From Flavilitoribacter nigricans DSM 23189 = NBRC 102662 (GTDB taxonomy: Bacteria; Bacteroidota; Bacteroidia; Chitinophagales; Saprospiraceae): a stretch of 64,000 bases of DNA. This document shows positions 9,291 to 17,723 of the stretch, one piece after another. The position numbers were made by a program, and so were the translations under genes. The notes beneath the pieces are model-generated. The model worked only from the letters and a program-made list of their open reading frames with translations. It was not told the origin of the DNA and made no database searches. Positions within the stretch are counted from its first letter, which is position 1; each line of letters starts with the position of its first letter. The DNA lies in contig NZ_PDUD01000024.1 of NCBI RefSeq assembly GCF_002646595.1, forward strand, positions 1-64,000, in the 5' to 3' direction.

Positions 9291-9466
9291 TTCACCGCGA
9301 AGGCCGCGAAGCCGCGAAGTTTTACAATGACTTTTTTCGAGAAAATTTGCTTCAGCAAATTTTTCGATCTTTTGCAACATTAACGGTTAAGAACACAAAG
9401 GTTAGTGGATTTGCCGTCGGCAAATTCACTAAAAAGCCTAGCGTCTTTGCGCCTCCGCGGTGAAAT
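9291..9466. repeat. MITE-like nested palindromic element
   Basis: About 176 bases bounded by imperfect terminal inverted repeats: TTCACCGCGAAGGCCGCGAA at 9291-9310 and GCGCCTCCGCGGTGAA at 9449-9464. Inside are two hairpins: GAAAATTTGC / GCAAATTTTTC (9341-9365) and TTAGTGGATTTGCC / GGCAAATTCACTAA (9402-9432, one mismatch). Dispersed repeats with a CACCGCGAAG-type end are known between genes in many Bacteroidota. No coding capacity. It fills the gap between two divergently placed genes. Confidence 0.7.
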
Positions 9467-9643
9467 TCAGTCATTTCTGGTTTTCAATTTCCAACTATTA
9501 ATGTTCCTCACTAGTAGCAGGAGCGTCCGCTTTTCTACCTAACTGACGAAATGCAGCCCGAAAACCAGTACTTTGCCCGTACGATAAAATTCGTGGAACT
9601 AAATGCCCCGCGGCTGCAGTTAATTACGAACATCCATTACACC

Positions 9644-10198
9644 ATGCAGAAATTTCCAACCATAAAGACCGAAAGGCTGGTGCTGAGTCAACTGAGCGCC
9701 GCCGATATCCCGCGTATCGTAACCTATGCCGCTGAGAAGGAGATCTCACAATACACGCTCAACATCCCCTTCCCCTACACGGAGCAGGACGCTATTTTCT
9801 GGATCAACCAATCCAACCAGGGTTTTAAGAACGGGACGCAACTGATCTTCGCCATCCGCCTCCAACCGGAGTTGGATTTCATCGGGGGCATCGGTCTGAC
9901 CCTGTCCGAAAACTACCATCGGGCCGAGATCGGCTACTGGGTCGGAAAACCCTTCTGGAACCGTGGGTATACCTCCGAGGCGGTGGAGGCGATTATCGGT
10001 TACGGCTTTCAGAACCTACAGCTCAATAAACTGATGGCCACCCATCTGGATAAGAATCCGGCTTCCGGCCGGGTGATGCTGAAAAATGGGATGGTGCAGG
10101 AAGGTACATTGCGGGAGCACATATTTAAAGACGGGGCCTACTTCGATCTGATCCATTACGGCCTGACCCGTAAAGCCTTTGAAAAGCTGAGTGAATAA
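9644..10198 (+). CDS. GNAT-family N-acetyltransferase (RimJ/RimL type)
   Basis: 184 residues from the ATG at 9644. It has the acetyltransferase_3 layout: IKTERLVLSQLSAADIPRI at the N-terminus, the acetyl-CoA-binding region IGYWVGKPFWNRGYTSEAVE, then LMATHLDKNPASGRVMLKNG, which is the typical motif B, and EGTLREHIFKDGAYFDLIHY at the end. The family acetylates ribosomal-protein N-termini or other amines; the substrate is not predictable. An in-frame ATG at 9551 adds 31 residues with no family similarity. Confidence 0.92.
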   Translation: MQKFPTIKTERLVLSQLSAADIPRIVTYAAEKEISQYTLNIPFPYTEQDAIFWINQSNQGFKNGTQLIFAIRLQPELDFIGGIGLTLSENYHRAEIGYWVGKPFWNRGYTSEAVEAIIGYGFQNLQLNKLMATHLDKNPASGRVMLKNGMVQEGTLREHIFKDGAYFDLIHYGLTRKAFEKLSE

Positions 10199-10200
10199 CG

Positions 10201-10288
10201 ATTTACAAAATTTTGTAAATTTTGCAAATCTGCAAGTTGCCATAACCCCCATTGGCAAAATCTGGTAAGTTTGTGCAACTTACCAGAT
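10201..10288. terminator. Two palindromes between convergent genes, probable bidirectional terminator
   Basis: A perfect 20-base palindrome (ATTTACAAAA / TTTTGTAAAT, 10201-10220) begins three bases after the acetyltransferase stop. A second hairpin has 12-base perfect arms ATCTGGTAAGTT (10260-10271) and AACTTACCAGAT (10277-10288) with a TGTGC loop. Neither is followed by a long U-tract, so termination is inferred mainly from their place between convergent genes. Confidence 0.5.
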
Positions 10289-10371
10289 CCGGTCATTCCC
10301 GGTCGGCCTCTATTACCATTTTTCCATAAGGTAGCTTGAGAACTGAACGCCCCTACTCCTCCTTGCCGAAC

Positions 10372-11709
10372 CTACTTCCCGTATAGCTGCTCGGTGAGGT
10401 CCCGGGCCAGATCTTCCAGGGAGATTCCCAGGAGCTCCTTATTGGCCTGCAGGGAAGTGCGGGCCAGGTCCTGCGGCAAGGCCTCAAAACCCAGGTAAGC
10501 GCCCAGAATAGCGCCCGTAACCGCCGCTACGGTATCGTTATCCCGGCCGTAATTGGTGACAAATTCCAGGGTTTCCCCAAAGTCGCCCCGACCGAACTCC
10601 AGGGCCGTCAGATTGATCAGGTGCACTTCGCCGGCGTGAAAGGGAATATCCTGCAGTTTTTCATCCAGCAGCTCGTAGGCTCGTTGGAGCTGGGCGAGGT
10701 ACAAAGGGCCGCGCTTGAAATTCTTCGGCATTTCCAGATCGGCCGGAATGTCCGCTTCCGTCAGGCCGCGGGCTTCGTCCACAATGTATTTCGCATCCCG
10801 GAACAGCCGGTAACTGATCCGGCCGACCAGTCGGGAACTGAAATAATTCAGGGGATCGGTAGAGCGGGAAAGCAAAGTGATCCGTTCAAAGGGAATTCCG
10901 GGCCGCATAGCTTCGGCTACATAGGCCGCAGTCAGGCCGGTAATATCCCGGGCGTAGCCCAGGTCAAAGATGCCCAATCGGTAAGCTTCCGTATACGCCC
11001 GCTCGGGATGAGCCGGATAGTAGGCACCCAGCATAGGAGCGTACAACATACCCGCACAGGCCATTTCGCCCCCGTAAAATCGATTGAGGGCGTAACTGTA
11101 GGCATCGAGGTCCTCTTCGTAATAGGGCTTCGCCACTTTCGCCCATTCCTGCAACCACGTGACGCGCCGCAGTTCGCGTTCCAGCGGTCCGGGATCAAAG
11201 GAGCGCACGTCCAGGGCCGTCTGCGTATCTTCCAGATAATGATCGGTGATCAGCCGGGCAAAATCCCGGGCATCCAGCCGGGCCTGGTGCCGGCCGTATC
11301 CGGTCAGCCAGCCGCCGGTCAGGTACTTCCAGCGGGTATCATCGGTAGTGCCGCCTTCCGGCAGATTGACCTCCCAGGGGCCTTCGGGTGAGCCTTCCCG
11401 GATCAGAGCATCCAGGCTATCCACGTAGCCGTGCATCACCTGGATATCGTCCCGGTGCCACATTTCCGTCGGAGCGCCCATGGCATCACCGATGGCCGAA
11501 CCCACCAGAGACCCCAGGAGCTTATTGTAGTAGGCTTCCCGGCTGAGCCCGTTTGGCAGCTGGAATTCTTCGATCGTATCTGCGGGCCAGTTCGGGGCGT
11601 TGAGGCTGTAATCGGTGCGATTGTCGTCTCCCGCCCGATCGTCGTTGCAGGCCGGCAGGATGAAAACGATCAGCAGAAGCGCAATAAAATAGTATGGATG
11701 GGAATGCAT
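10372..11709 (-). CDS. ADP-ribosylglycohydrolase-family lipoprotein
   Basis: 445 residues. Lipoprotein signal with Cys 21 (FILPAC). The DraG/ARH fold is shown by LGSLVGSAIGDAMGAPTE (about 65-82), GGTTDDTRW (119-127, the two-Asp metal motif) and, near the C-terminus, YGRDNDTVAAVTGAILGAYLG with the second Asp pair. Family members remove ADP-ribose from proteins or small molecules using two Mg ions. Anchoring such an enzyme outside the cytoplasm is uncommon; the substrate is unknown, and plain hydrolase activity on another glycoside-like molecule is possible. Confidence 0.9.
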   Translation of the reverse strand: MHSHPYYFIALLLIVFILPACNDDRAGDDNRTDYSLNAPNWPADTIEEFQLPNGLSREAYYNKLLGSLVGSAIGDAMGAPTEMWHRDDIQVMHGYVDSLDALIREGSPEGPWEVNLPEGGTTDDTRWKYLTGGWLTGYGRHQARLDARDFARLITDHYLEDTQTALDVRSFDPGPLERELRRVTWLQEWAKVAKPYYEEDLDAYSYALNRFYGGEMACAGMLYAPMLGAYYPAHPERAYTEAYRLGIFDLGYARDITGLTAAYVAEAMRPGIPFERITLLSRSTDPLNYFSSRLVGRISYRLFRDAKYIVDEARGLTEADIPADLEMPKNFKRGPLYLAQLQRAYELLDEKLQDIPFHAGEVHLINLTALEFGRGDFGETLEFVTNYGRDNDTVAAVTGAILGAYLGFEALPQDLARTSLQANKELLGISLEDLARDLTEQLYGK

Positions 11710-11745
11710 GATCCGGATTTTACGGGTATTCTGAGCGGTGACAAT

Positions 11746-12741
11746 TTAGGATTTTACTAACTGGGCGGCTTCCGCCAGCAATGCTTTTCTTTCTTCCAGA
11801 CTGAGTTCCAGCGGTAACTGGGCCAGACCGATAATCCGCCGCAGGATCTCCATTCCGGTAATTTTACGAGCTAGTTCAGCATCGAAATCCGAACCGGAAG
11901 GATACTGTTCCAAGGCTGTACGGACCATCGTTTCGGGCAAACGGGCCATCTTGAAGTGCGCCACCATGACGCCGTAGTCGTATTCCGGCGGACCGAAAAA
12001 TGTAAATTCCGGATCGATCACGCGAAAGCCATTCTTCACCCGCAGCCAACTACCCGGATAATAATCACCGTGCAGCAGCGCCGAACCGGAACCCAGATAG
12101 ATCGCTCCCAGTTGATCGATCTCCTTTTTCAGCGCCTCGTCTTTTTTATACGCCATCGCTACCGCCTGCAGCCCCTCCTGGACCGTATCCAGATCAAAGC
12201 CGTTATCAAGCAGATAGGGGTAGACGAACAGGTGTTCGTGATTGAGCTTGCGCAGGGCCAGATTATCCGGGAAACTGCGCATTTCTTTTTCCGAAAAGCG
12301 GGTCTGGTGCAAAGCGTACAAAAATTTTACGGCCGCTTCGATCTCGGGCAGAGCACCGCTCTCGTCCTTTTGGTACAAAAAGGTGTAATCGGCTCCCGCA
12401 CCCAGATCCTCCAGGGCAAAGATGTAGTGCTCATCGTCATAGCCGATCACCCCCGGCAGGAAAGTATCGAGCATGTCGTTGTCACTGGCCAGATCGTAAA
12501 ACTGGCTTTCGATCGCTACGCGCTCGATGGGTGCCGGGATCTGTGGATATTTCTGAACAAAAGGGCGCGATTGCTTAAGGATCAGACTGCCTTCTTCCAG
12601 TTGGACGCGCACTACGACATTCATATTGCCTTCTCCCGGTTTTTCCAGAGTCAGGACTTTGTCTTCCGGGGTGATCCACTGTTGTTCTTTCAGGTACAAT
12701 TCAATTGTCTGCGGTAGGGTGTGAACGTTGAGTTCCGTCAT
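11746..12741 (-). CDS. APH-family small-molecule kinase (methylthioribose-kinase-like)
   Basis: 331 residues from the ATG at 12741. The protein-kinase-like fold shows the N-lobe motif GEGNMNVVVRV, the ATP lysine in SLILKQSRPFV, the catalytic loop LLHGDYYPGSWL and the metal motif VIDPEFTFFGPPEYD. HGDxxxGS and IDPEF resemble 5-methylthioribose kinase more than aminoglycoside kinases. No methionine-salvage gene is adjacent, so the substrate stays open. It lies 36 bases upstream of the ADP-ribosylglycohydrolase gene on the same strand and is probably co-transcribed with it. Confidence 0.85.
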   Translation of the reverse strand: MTELNVHTLPQTIELYLKEQQWITPEDKVLTLEKPGEGNMNVVVRVQLEEGSLILKQSRPFVQKYPQIPAPIERVAIESQFYDLASDNDMLDTFLPGVIGYDDEHYIFALEDLGAGADYTFLYQKDESGALPEIEAAVKFLYALHQTRFSEKEMRSFPDNLALRKLNHEHLFVYPYLLDNGFDLDTVQEGLQAVAMAYKKDEALKKEIDQLGAIYLGSGSALLHGDYYPGSWLRVKNGFRVIDPEFTFFGPPEYDYGVMVAHFKMARLPETMVRTALEQYPSGSDFDAELARKITGMEILRRIIGLAQLPLELSLEERKALLAEAAQLVKS

Positions 12742-12922
12742 TTCGGTACAATAGATTTTAAGAGTGTTGAAGGTTCGGCCGTTAGCCGGAGGCCTAATAT
12801 CAGTAATTCCCGGCATTTTGCCCCGGTGAGCATGACTTATTTTCACCGTATTGCGTCTGGCCGCGGACAGCCTCCCCCGTTTTGATTTGCATCCCGTGCG
12901 GTAAAACGCCTATCTTCCGGGA

Positions 12923-13735
12923 ATGAACTATACCTATCACCGTGACTGTCACGAGCTATGGGCGAATGATACTCCCGGCTATTCCCCGCCCTTCCACATC
13001 CACCACCCACCAGCGGCTGGATACGGTATCGAGCATATATTTATCATTTCCAATCCGGACCTGATCCCCACACCGGTAGTGATCCTGCCGGATCTTTGCG
13101 GTCACCTGATCGTCCATGTGTTTACCGACGGACGGACGCGGCTGCGGATTATCGGCCCGCGCACACGTGCGCTGTTCATTAACCGACAACAACGACAACG
13201 CACCTATGTGATCCGTTTCCAGCCGACCGCCCTGGCAAATTACCTGCCTTTCCCGGTGGATGAGTTGACCGACCGTTCTCTGGCATTCAATGAATTGAAC
13301 GGAGCTGGACGACAAGAGCTATCATACGGCAACTGGCTCGTGGATAAACCGGCAACTATAATTGAAAGCCTATTGGCACAGCTATCCGTTTTGGGATCCC
13401 GGAGACCAGCGAGTCCGCGATCAATGCAGGTCCAGCGCTTTTTACAGGTTCAAACCGTCGGTGATCCTCCACTAAAGGTAAGTGCGATCGCCAGGCAGAT
13501 CGGCCTCAGTGAACGCTACCTCCAGCGAATTGTCCGAAACCAGACCGGAATTTCCCCCAAAATGGCACTTCGTATCCTACGCTTCCGGGAAAGTTTGCAA
13601 ATCCGCCAGGCGTACCGACGGCTCTCCTGGTCCGCCATTGCCGACACGGCCGGCTATTTCGATCAATCCCACATGATCGATGAATACCAACGATTTCTGG
13701 GCGCGAGTCCGGAGCAATTTTTTTATGGTCAATAG
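12923..13735 (+). CDS. AraC-family transcriptional regulator
   Basis: 270 residues. The N-terminal half looks like the DUF6597-type sensor domain often fused to AraC in Bacteroidota (a beta-rich cupin-like region to about 150). The C-terminal 100 residues form the double helix-turn-helix: VSAIARQIGLSERYLQRIVR and SAIADTAGYFDQSHMIDEYQRF, ending LGASPEQFF. Targets are unknown. It is divergent from the kinase gene (182-base gap) and followed by a lipoprotein gene 86 bases downstream. A possible promoter, TTTG-N21-TATCTTCC, lies just before the start. Confidence 0.92.
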   Translation: MNYTYHRDCHELWANDTPGYSPPFHIHHPPAAGYGIEHIFIISNPDLIPTPVVILPDLCGHLIVHVFTDGRTRLRIIGPRTRALFINRQQRQRTYVIRFQPTALANYLPFPVDELTDRSLAFNELNGAGRQELSYGNWLVDKPATIIESLLAQLSVLGSRRPASPRSMQVQRFLQVQTVGDPPLKVSAIARQIGLSERYLQRIVRNQTGISPKMALRILRFRESLQIRQAYRRLSWSAIADTAGYFDQSHMIDEYQRFLGASPEQFFYGQ

Positions 13736-13821
13736 GCGGATAAGGCCGTCTTAGCCGCCGGATCGGTTCCGATTTTTCCTATACACCGGCGACAGGCGCC
13801 CTTAACTTTAGGGGAAAACGC

Positions 13822-14844
13822 ATGAAATACCTGTTCTTACCATTCCTGCTGGCGGTGCTCAGCTGTCGCTCGAATCCCAATGCATCTAATAATATGACTT
13901 CCGATCAACTGCCGGGTTTGCTGCACGAAAGTGAACATTTCAGCTTTTACAACCCGTTCTGGTTAAATCTCCATCACTTCTTACACCACGAGGTACTGCA
14001 TCGGGATACTGCCCGGGCGGACGTCTTTCCGACCCGGTGGATGGCACAACTCGACCCGGCGGAGCAAGCCATCGTGCGGGAAACCGTCAAATATTACCAA
14101 AGGGAACTGGTCGATCAGGATCTTCGCACCAGTGATTATATGACCGCTTTTAAAAGCTGGTCGGGCCAACAACCGGAAGATCAGTTCAGCAGCATACCCG
14201 ATCCTTTTCGGCAACATGCCGATCATCTACTGGCGTTTGCTCCCATTTACCGTCAACATTTCTGGCCGGAGCAGAACCAGGCTAACCGGGAGATAATGGA
14301 ACGGAATCTGCCCCTCATCCGCAATATTGAAGATGATGTGCATCGGCAGTTGAGTGCCTGGGCCCAGGCCGAATGGCCGGCGGAAAAGATCCGCGTGGAC
14401 ATTACCTATTACGCTAAATCTTACCGAAACTACGGTCGGGACCGGCCTTTTACCACACTCCATCCTACGCATGTGGTCATGAATGCTACCGGTCATGAGG
14501 TAGATGGGAATTGGGTGGAACTGCTCTTTCACGAGGCCAGCCACCATCTTATTACGCCGAATAACGGTAAAGTAAGTGAAGTGCTGAAGCAGGCCGCCCG
14601 GGACACCAGCCAAGAATTACCCGGTGGTCTCTGGCACGCCTACCTGTTCTACTTTTCCGGGAAAGCCTGTCAGGAAGCATTTCGGGACCACGGCCTGCCG
14701 GATTACGAATTGTACATGATCCGCAACCGGGTATTCGCCGACTATCATCCTTTTCTAAAAGAATACCTATCGCCTTATCTGGAAGGAAAAAGTACTTTAC
14801 TGGAAAGTAGCCAGGCACTGCTCCTTGCCTACCCCCGGGAATAG
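13822..14844 (+). CDS. Lipoprotein with an HExxH-type motif, probable zinc peptidase-like
   Basis: 340 residues with a short signal peptide and lipobox LSC (Cys 15). The body is helical and rich in His and Trp. The notable motif is LLFHEASHHLI (about residue 235), which has the HExxH spacing of metallopeptidases (His-Glu-Ala-Ser-His) and is followed about 50 residues later by conserved-looking acidic and aromatic positions. I do not recognise the family, so peptidase activity is an inference from the motif alone. Confidence 0.8.
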   Translation: MKYLFLPFLLAVLSCRSNPNASNNMTSDQLPGLLHESEHFSFYNPFWLNLHHFLHHEVLHRDTARADVFPTRWMAQLDPAEQAIVRETVKYYQRELVDQDLRTSDYMTAFKSWSGQQPEDQFSSIPDPFRQHADHLLAFAPIYRQHFWPEQNQANREIMERNLPLIRNIEDDVHRQLSAWAQAEWPAEKIRVDITYYAKSYRNYGRDRPFTTLHPTHVVMNATGHEVDGNWVELLFHEASHHLITPNNGKVSEVLKQAARDTSQELPGGLWHAYLFYFSGKACQEAFRDHGLPDYELYMIRNRVFADYHPFLKEYLSPYLEGKSTLLESSQALLLAYPRE

Positions 14845-14858
14845 ATTTGATGAACCGA

Positions 14859-14907
14859 ACTTTAGGATCCTAAGTGTAGTGAAAACATTGCTTCGGGATC
14901 CTAAAGT
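14859..14907. repeat. Inverted repeat with 12-base perfect arms (REP-like copy A)
   Basis: ACTTTAGGATCC at 14859-14870 and GGATCCTAAAGT at 14896-14907 around a 25-base loop, between two convergent genes. A diverged copy lies at 25825-25865. It may serve as a terminator for both flanking genes, but no U-tract follows either arm. Confidence 0.6.
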
Positions 14908-14942
14908 CCGTCGGTCATCGATCGGCTTGCCAGAAAACGGCC

Positions 14943-16364
14943 TTAAGCTGCAGCCGTAGCCTTTTGTTGATAACGGCTGAACAGCAAATACAGCACACCG
15001 CAACTCAGCCAGGCCGGCAGGGTTAAAAAAGAAAGAAATACGCCCTGAGAGGCCGAAATGTAATAGAACACGCCGAAGCTGATGGCCCAGGCCAGAAAAA
15101 CCGCTACATTGAAACTGCTTCCGGTTCGTTCCGCAAAGTTTTGCATGACGCCCATGCGGTCCGCGAAGAAATATTCAAACACAATGACAGCTCCCATCGG
15201 GGCCAGTACAAACCCATATACAGCCACAAAATCCAGCAGCTTCATGGCAAAAGCCGGGAAAAGACCGGCAACCGTAGCTACTCCACCGGCCAGCAGAGTC
15301 ATCCAGAAGGTGGAAGATTTCGGAAAAATAGCCTGGAAGGCCAGACCGGCCCGGTAGATGGTCGGGTTAGCCGTCGTCCAGCCGGCGATCACTACTGCCA
15401 GGATGCCGAAAATACCGATGGCATTGTAGGCCAACGGGCCGGGCGCTACCGACGGAGCCTGTCCGTTAGCCAGGAATTCCTGGGCTTCCGGAGAACGCAG
15501 GTAAACAGCGTACAGCAGGGCCGCAGCGATCCAGGCAATATAGTGGCCGACGTACATGCCCGCTGCGGTGGTCCAACCGGCACTGGCATTGCGGGCGTAG
15601 CGGAAAACGGAAAGGTCCGACATCCCGATATGCATGGCGGCGTTGCAGAACCAGGACCAGATCACCACGTGCCAGAAGGTATACTTGATCTGCCCCGGGA
15701 AAGGCTCGGAACCGGAGCCCCAGATATTCCAGAACTCGGAGAAACTACTTACACCCAGTTGGCCCAATGCGACAAATCCACAGGCCAGGAAGGCCAGAAC
15801 GATCAGAGGAGACATCCAGTTGGCCGCACGGGAGACCGAGTCGTACCCCCGGGCTGCAATAATGGAGATCACTGCACCGACTACCAGGACTACGATCACC
15901 CAGGTCAGACCGTTGGGCATGGTATCCGTCAGTTGCGGCATCTCCATATCGAAGGGGATCCCGACGGCCGTAGCGGAAACGGTGACCATCGCTCCGGCCA
16001 GGAAACAGAACAGCACCCCGTTGGCGAGGTTATAAAAAGTGACCAGGCGTTTACCACAGATCTTTTCCAGTTGGTAGTATAGGGTCAGACGTTTTTTCAC
16101 GGCAATCTCGGCGGTCAGGAACCGCCAGCTCAATACGGCGAGAAAGTTACCGATCAATAGACCGACAATGAGATCAAAGGCGCTGACTCCGGCGGTGAGA
16201 AATAAGGGTCCGATCACGAACTCCGTACCCGCAGCGTGCTCGCCGGCGTACATCCCCAAAAAACTCCTCCAGTCTTTCAGGTGACTCGAGGGAACAGGTT
16301 CCTTTTCAAATTCGTCCACGTGTTCCACGTGCTCTTCGAATTCTTCTAACTTGTTAGGTTGCAT
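14943..16364 (-). CDS. NCS1-family purine/cytosine permease-like transporter
   Basis: 473 residues, about 12 membrane helices after a charged cytoplasmic N-terminus rich in Glu, Val and His. Features of the nucleobase:cation symporter-1 family: GPLFLTAGVSAFDLIVGLLIGN in TM1-2, a Gly/Ala-rich TM3, ARGYDSVSRAANWMSPLIV in the middle and TTANPTIYRAGLAF later. It imports a nucleobase or related small molecule with H+ or Na+. Substrate class within the family is not determined. No purine-degradation genes are adjacent; the next gene on the other strand is a TIM-barrel enzyme. Confidence 0.88.
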   Translation of the reverse strand: MQPNKLEEFEEHVEHVDEFEKEPVPSSHLKDWRSFLGMYAGEHAAGTEFVIGPLFLTAGVSAFDLIVGLLIGNFLAVLSWRFLTAEIAVKKRLTLYYQLEKICGKRLVTFYNLANGVLFCFLAGAMVTVSATAVGIPFDMEMPQLTDTMPNGLTWVIVVLVVGAVISIIAARGYDSVSRAANWMSPLIVLAFLACGFVALGQLGVSSFSEFWNIWGSGSEPFPGQIKYTFWHVVIWSWFCNAAMHIGMSDLSVFRYARNASAGWTTAAGMYVGHYIAWIAAALLYAVYLRSPEAQEFLANGQAPSVAPGPLAYNAIGIFGILAVVIAGWTTANPTIYRAGLAFQAIFPKSSTFWMTLLAGGVATVAGLFPAFAMKLLDFVAVYGFVLAPMGAVIVFEYFFADRMGVMQNFAERTGSSFNVAVFLAWAISFGVFYYISASQGVFLSFLTLPAWLSCGVLYLLFSRYQQKATAAA

Positions 16365-16583
16365 TTCGTTTTTGTTTTGTTGAAGGCGTCCTGGTCTTTG
16401 GGGAAAATCACGTCAAAATAGTCAAAAGGTTTTAAATCCGGACCAATATGGGTATTCTAGTTGAGAATCCCGTTCCGGTGTGTTCTGCCCGCTTTGGTCC
16501 GGCAAATAAATCATCACCGCCATCCGGCGATCTTTTCCAAAACCGCCAGGGATTATTACCTTTAAAATGTAAAAACGAGCAAC

Positions 16584-17552
16584 ATGGATAAGCACCAAGC
16601 AAACGGAAGAAGAAAATTTTTGGCTACCGCCGGACTGATCACCGCTGCGGGTCTGGCTCCCGGCTTTGGACAAAAACTGAATCTGGGTTATAAACCGCCC
16701 AAATTCAAAATGTGTCTGAATCCGGGTATCATTGGCGTGCAGGCCGGCCAGGAGGAATTGTTGTATATGGCCGTCGAGTACAGTTTCGAATCCATTATTT
16801 CGATGCCTAATGATCTGGCGGCTATGTCCGACAAGAAATTGAAGGAATTTCGCCAGAAAATGAAGCGGCATAAGATCAGCTGGGGTTCCACCAATCTGCC
16901 GGTTGAATTCCGCAAAGAGGAAGCCCGGTTTCGGGAAGACCTCGCCAAACTCCCGGCTGCCGCCCAGGCCCTGAAAAGAGCCGGCGCCACCCGCATGAAT
17001 ACCTGGGTATTGAACGGCGATAATGAGCTAACTTACCTGCGCAACTTTCAGCAACACACGGACCGACTGGGGGCCTGCGCCGAGATACTGGAAGCACACG
17101 GCATCAGTCTGGGCCTGGAATACGTCAGCCCCAAAACCCTGATGACGCGGTTCAAATATCCTTTCGTACGCAGCATGGCCGAAGCCCGGGAACTGATCAC
17201 TGCGATCGGACGGCCAAACGTAGGGCTGGTACTGGATAGTTTTCACTGGTACTGCGCCGGAGATACGAAAGAGGATATACTCGCACTGGACAAAAAGGAT
17301 ATCATCACCTGCGATATCAACGATGCGCGTTATGGCCTCACGCCCGATACCCAGCAGGACGGCTCGCGGGAACTACCGATGACCACCGGTGTGATCGATC
17401 TCAAACCCTTTCTGGAGGCCCTGGTCGAGATCGGCTATGACGGTCCGGTCCGCGCCGAGCCCTTTAACAAGGAATTGAATGAAATGGACAATCAGGCGGC
17501 CCTGAAAGCGACCTATGCGGCTATGCGTAAGGCTTTTGATCTGGTGCAGTAA
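16584..17552 (+). CDS. Tat-exported TIM-barrel (xylose-isomerase-like) protein
   Basis: 322 residues. The N-terminus carries a twin-arginine signal (GRRKFLATAGLITAAG). The rest is an AP endonuclease 2 / sugar-phosphate isomerase-epimerase barrel: metal-ligand-type segments include LGLEYVSPKT, NVGLVLDSFHWYCAGDTKED, IITCDINDARYG and GPVRAEPFNKELNEM, giving Glu, Asp, His and Glu ligands. Such secreted epimerase-like enzymes are frequent in Bacteroidota; the sugar or polyol substrate is unknown. It is divergent from the permease gene, sharing a 219-base intergenic region. Confidence 0.9.
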   Translation: MDKHQANGRRKFLATAGLITAAGLAPGFGQKLNLGYKPPKFKMCLNPGIIGVQAGQEELLYMAVEYSFESIISMPNDLAAMSDKKLKEFRQKMKRHKISWGSTNLPVEFRKEEARFREDLAKLPAAAQALKRAGATRMNTWVLNGDNELTYLRNFQQHTDRLGACAEILEAHGISLGLEYVSPKTLMTRFKYPFVRSMAEARELITAIGRPNVGLVLDSFHWYCAGDTKEDILALDKKDIITCDINDARYGLTPDTQQDGSRELPMTTGVIDLKPFLEALVEIGYDGPVRAEPFNKELNEMDNQAALKATYAAMRKAFDLVQ

Positions 17553-17723
17553 GCCCATCGGGCGAACTAAAAGCCGGCGAACGGAATAAAACGGGGAAGT
17601 GGTAGCGGTTTTGGAGATCATCTGTTTTAATTAAACTGCTGAAAAGGATAATTTTCACTATCTTAAACACTGATAACCGGACACTTAAGGGTCTGGATCC
17701 ACCTTAACCAAACTGCTCCTCTC

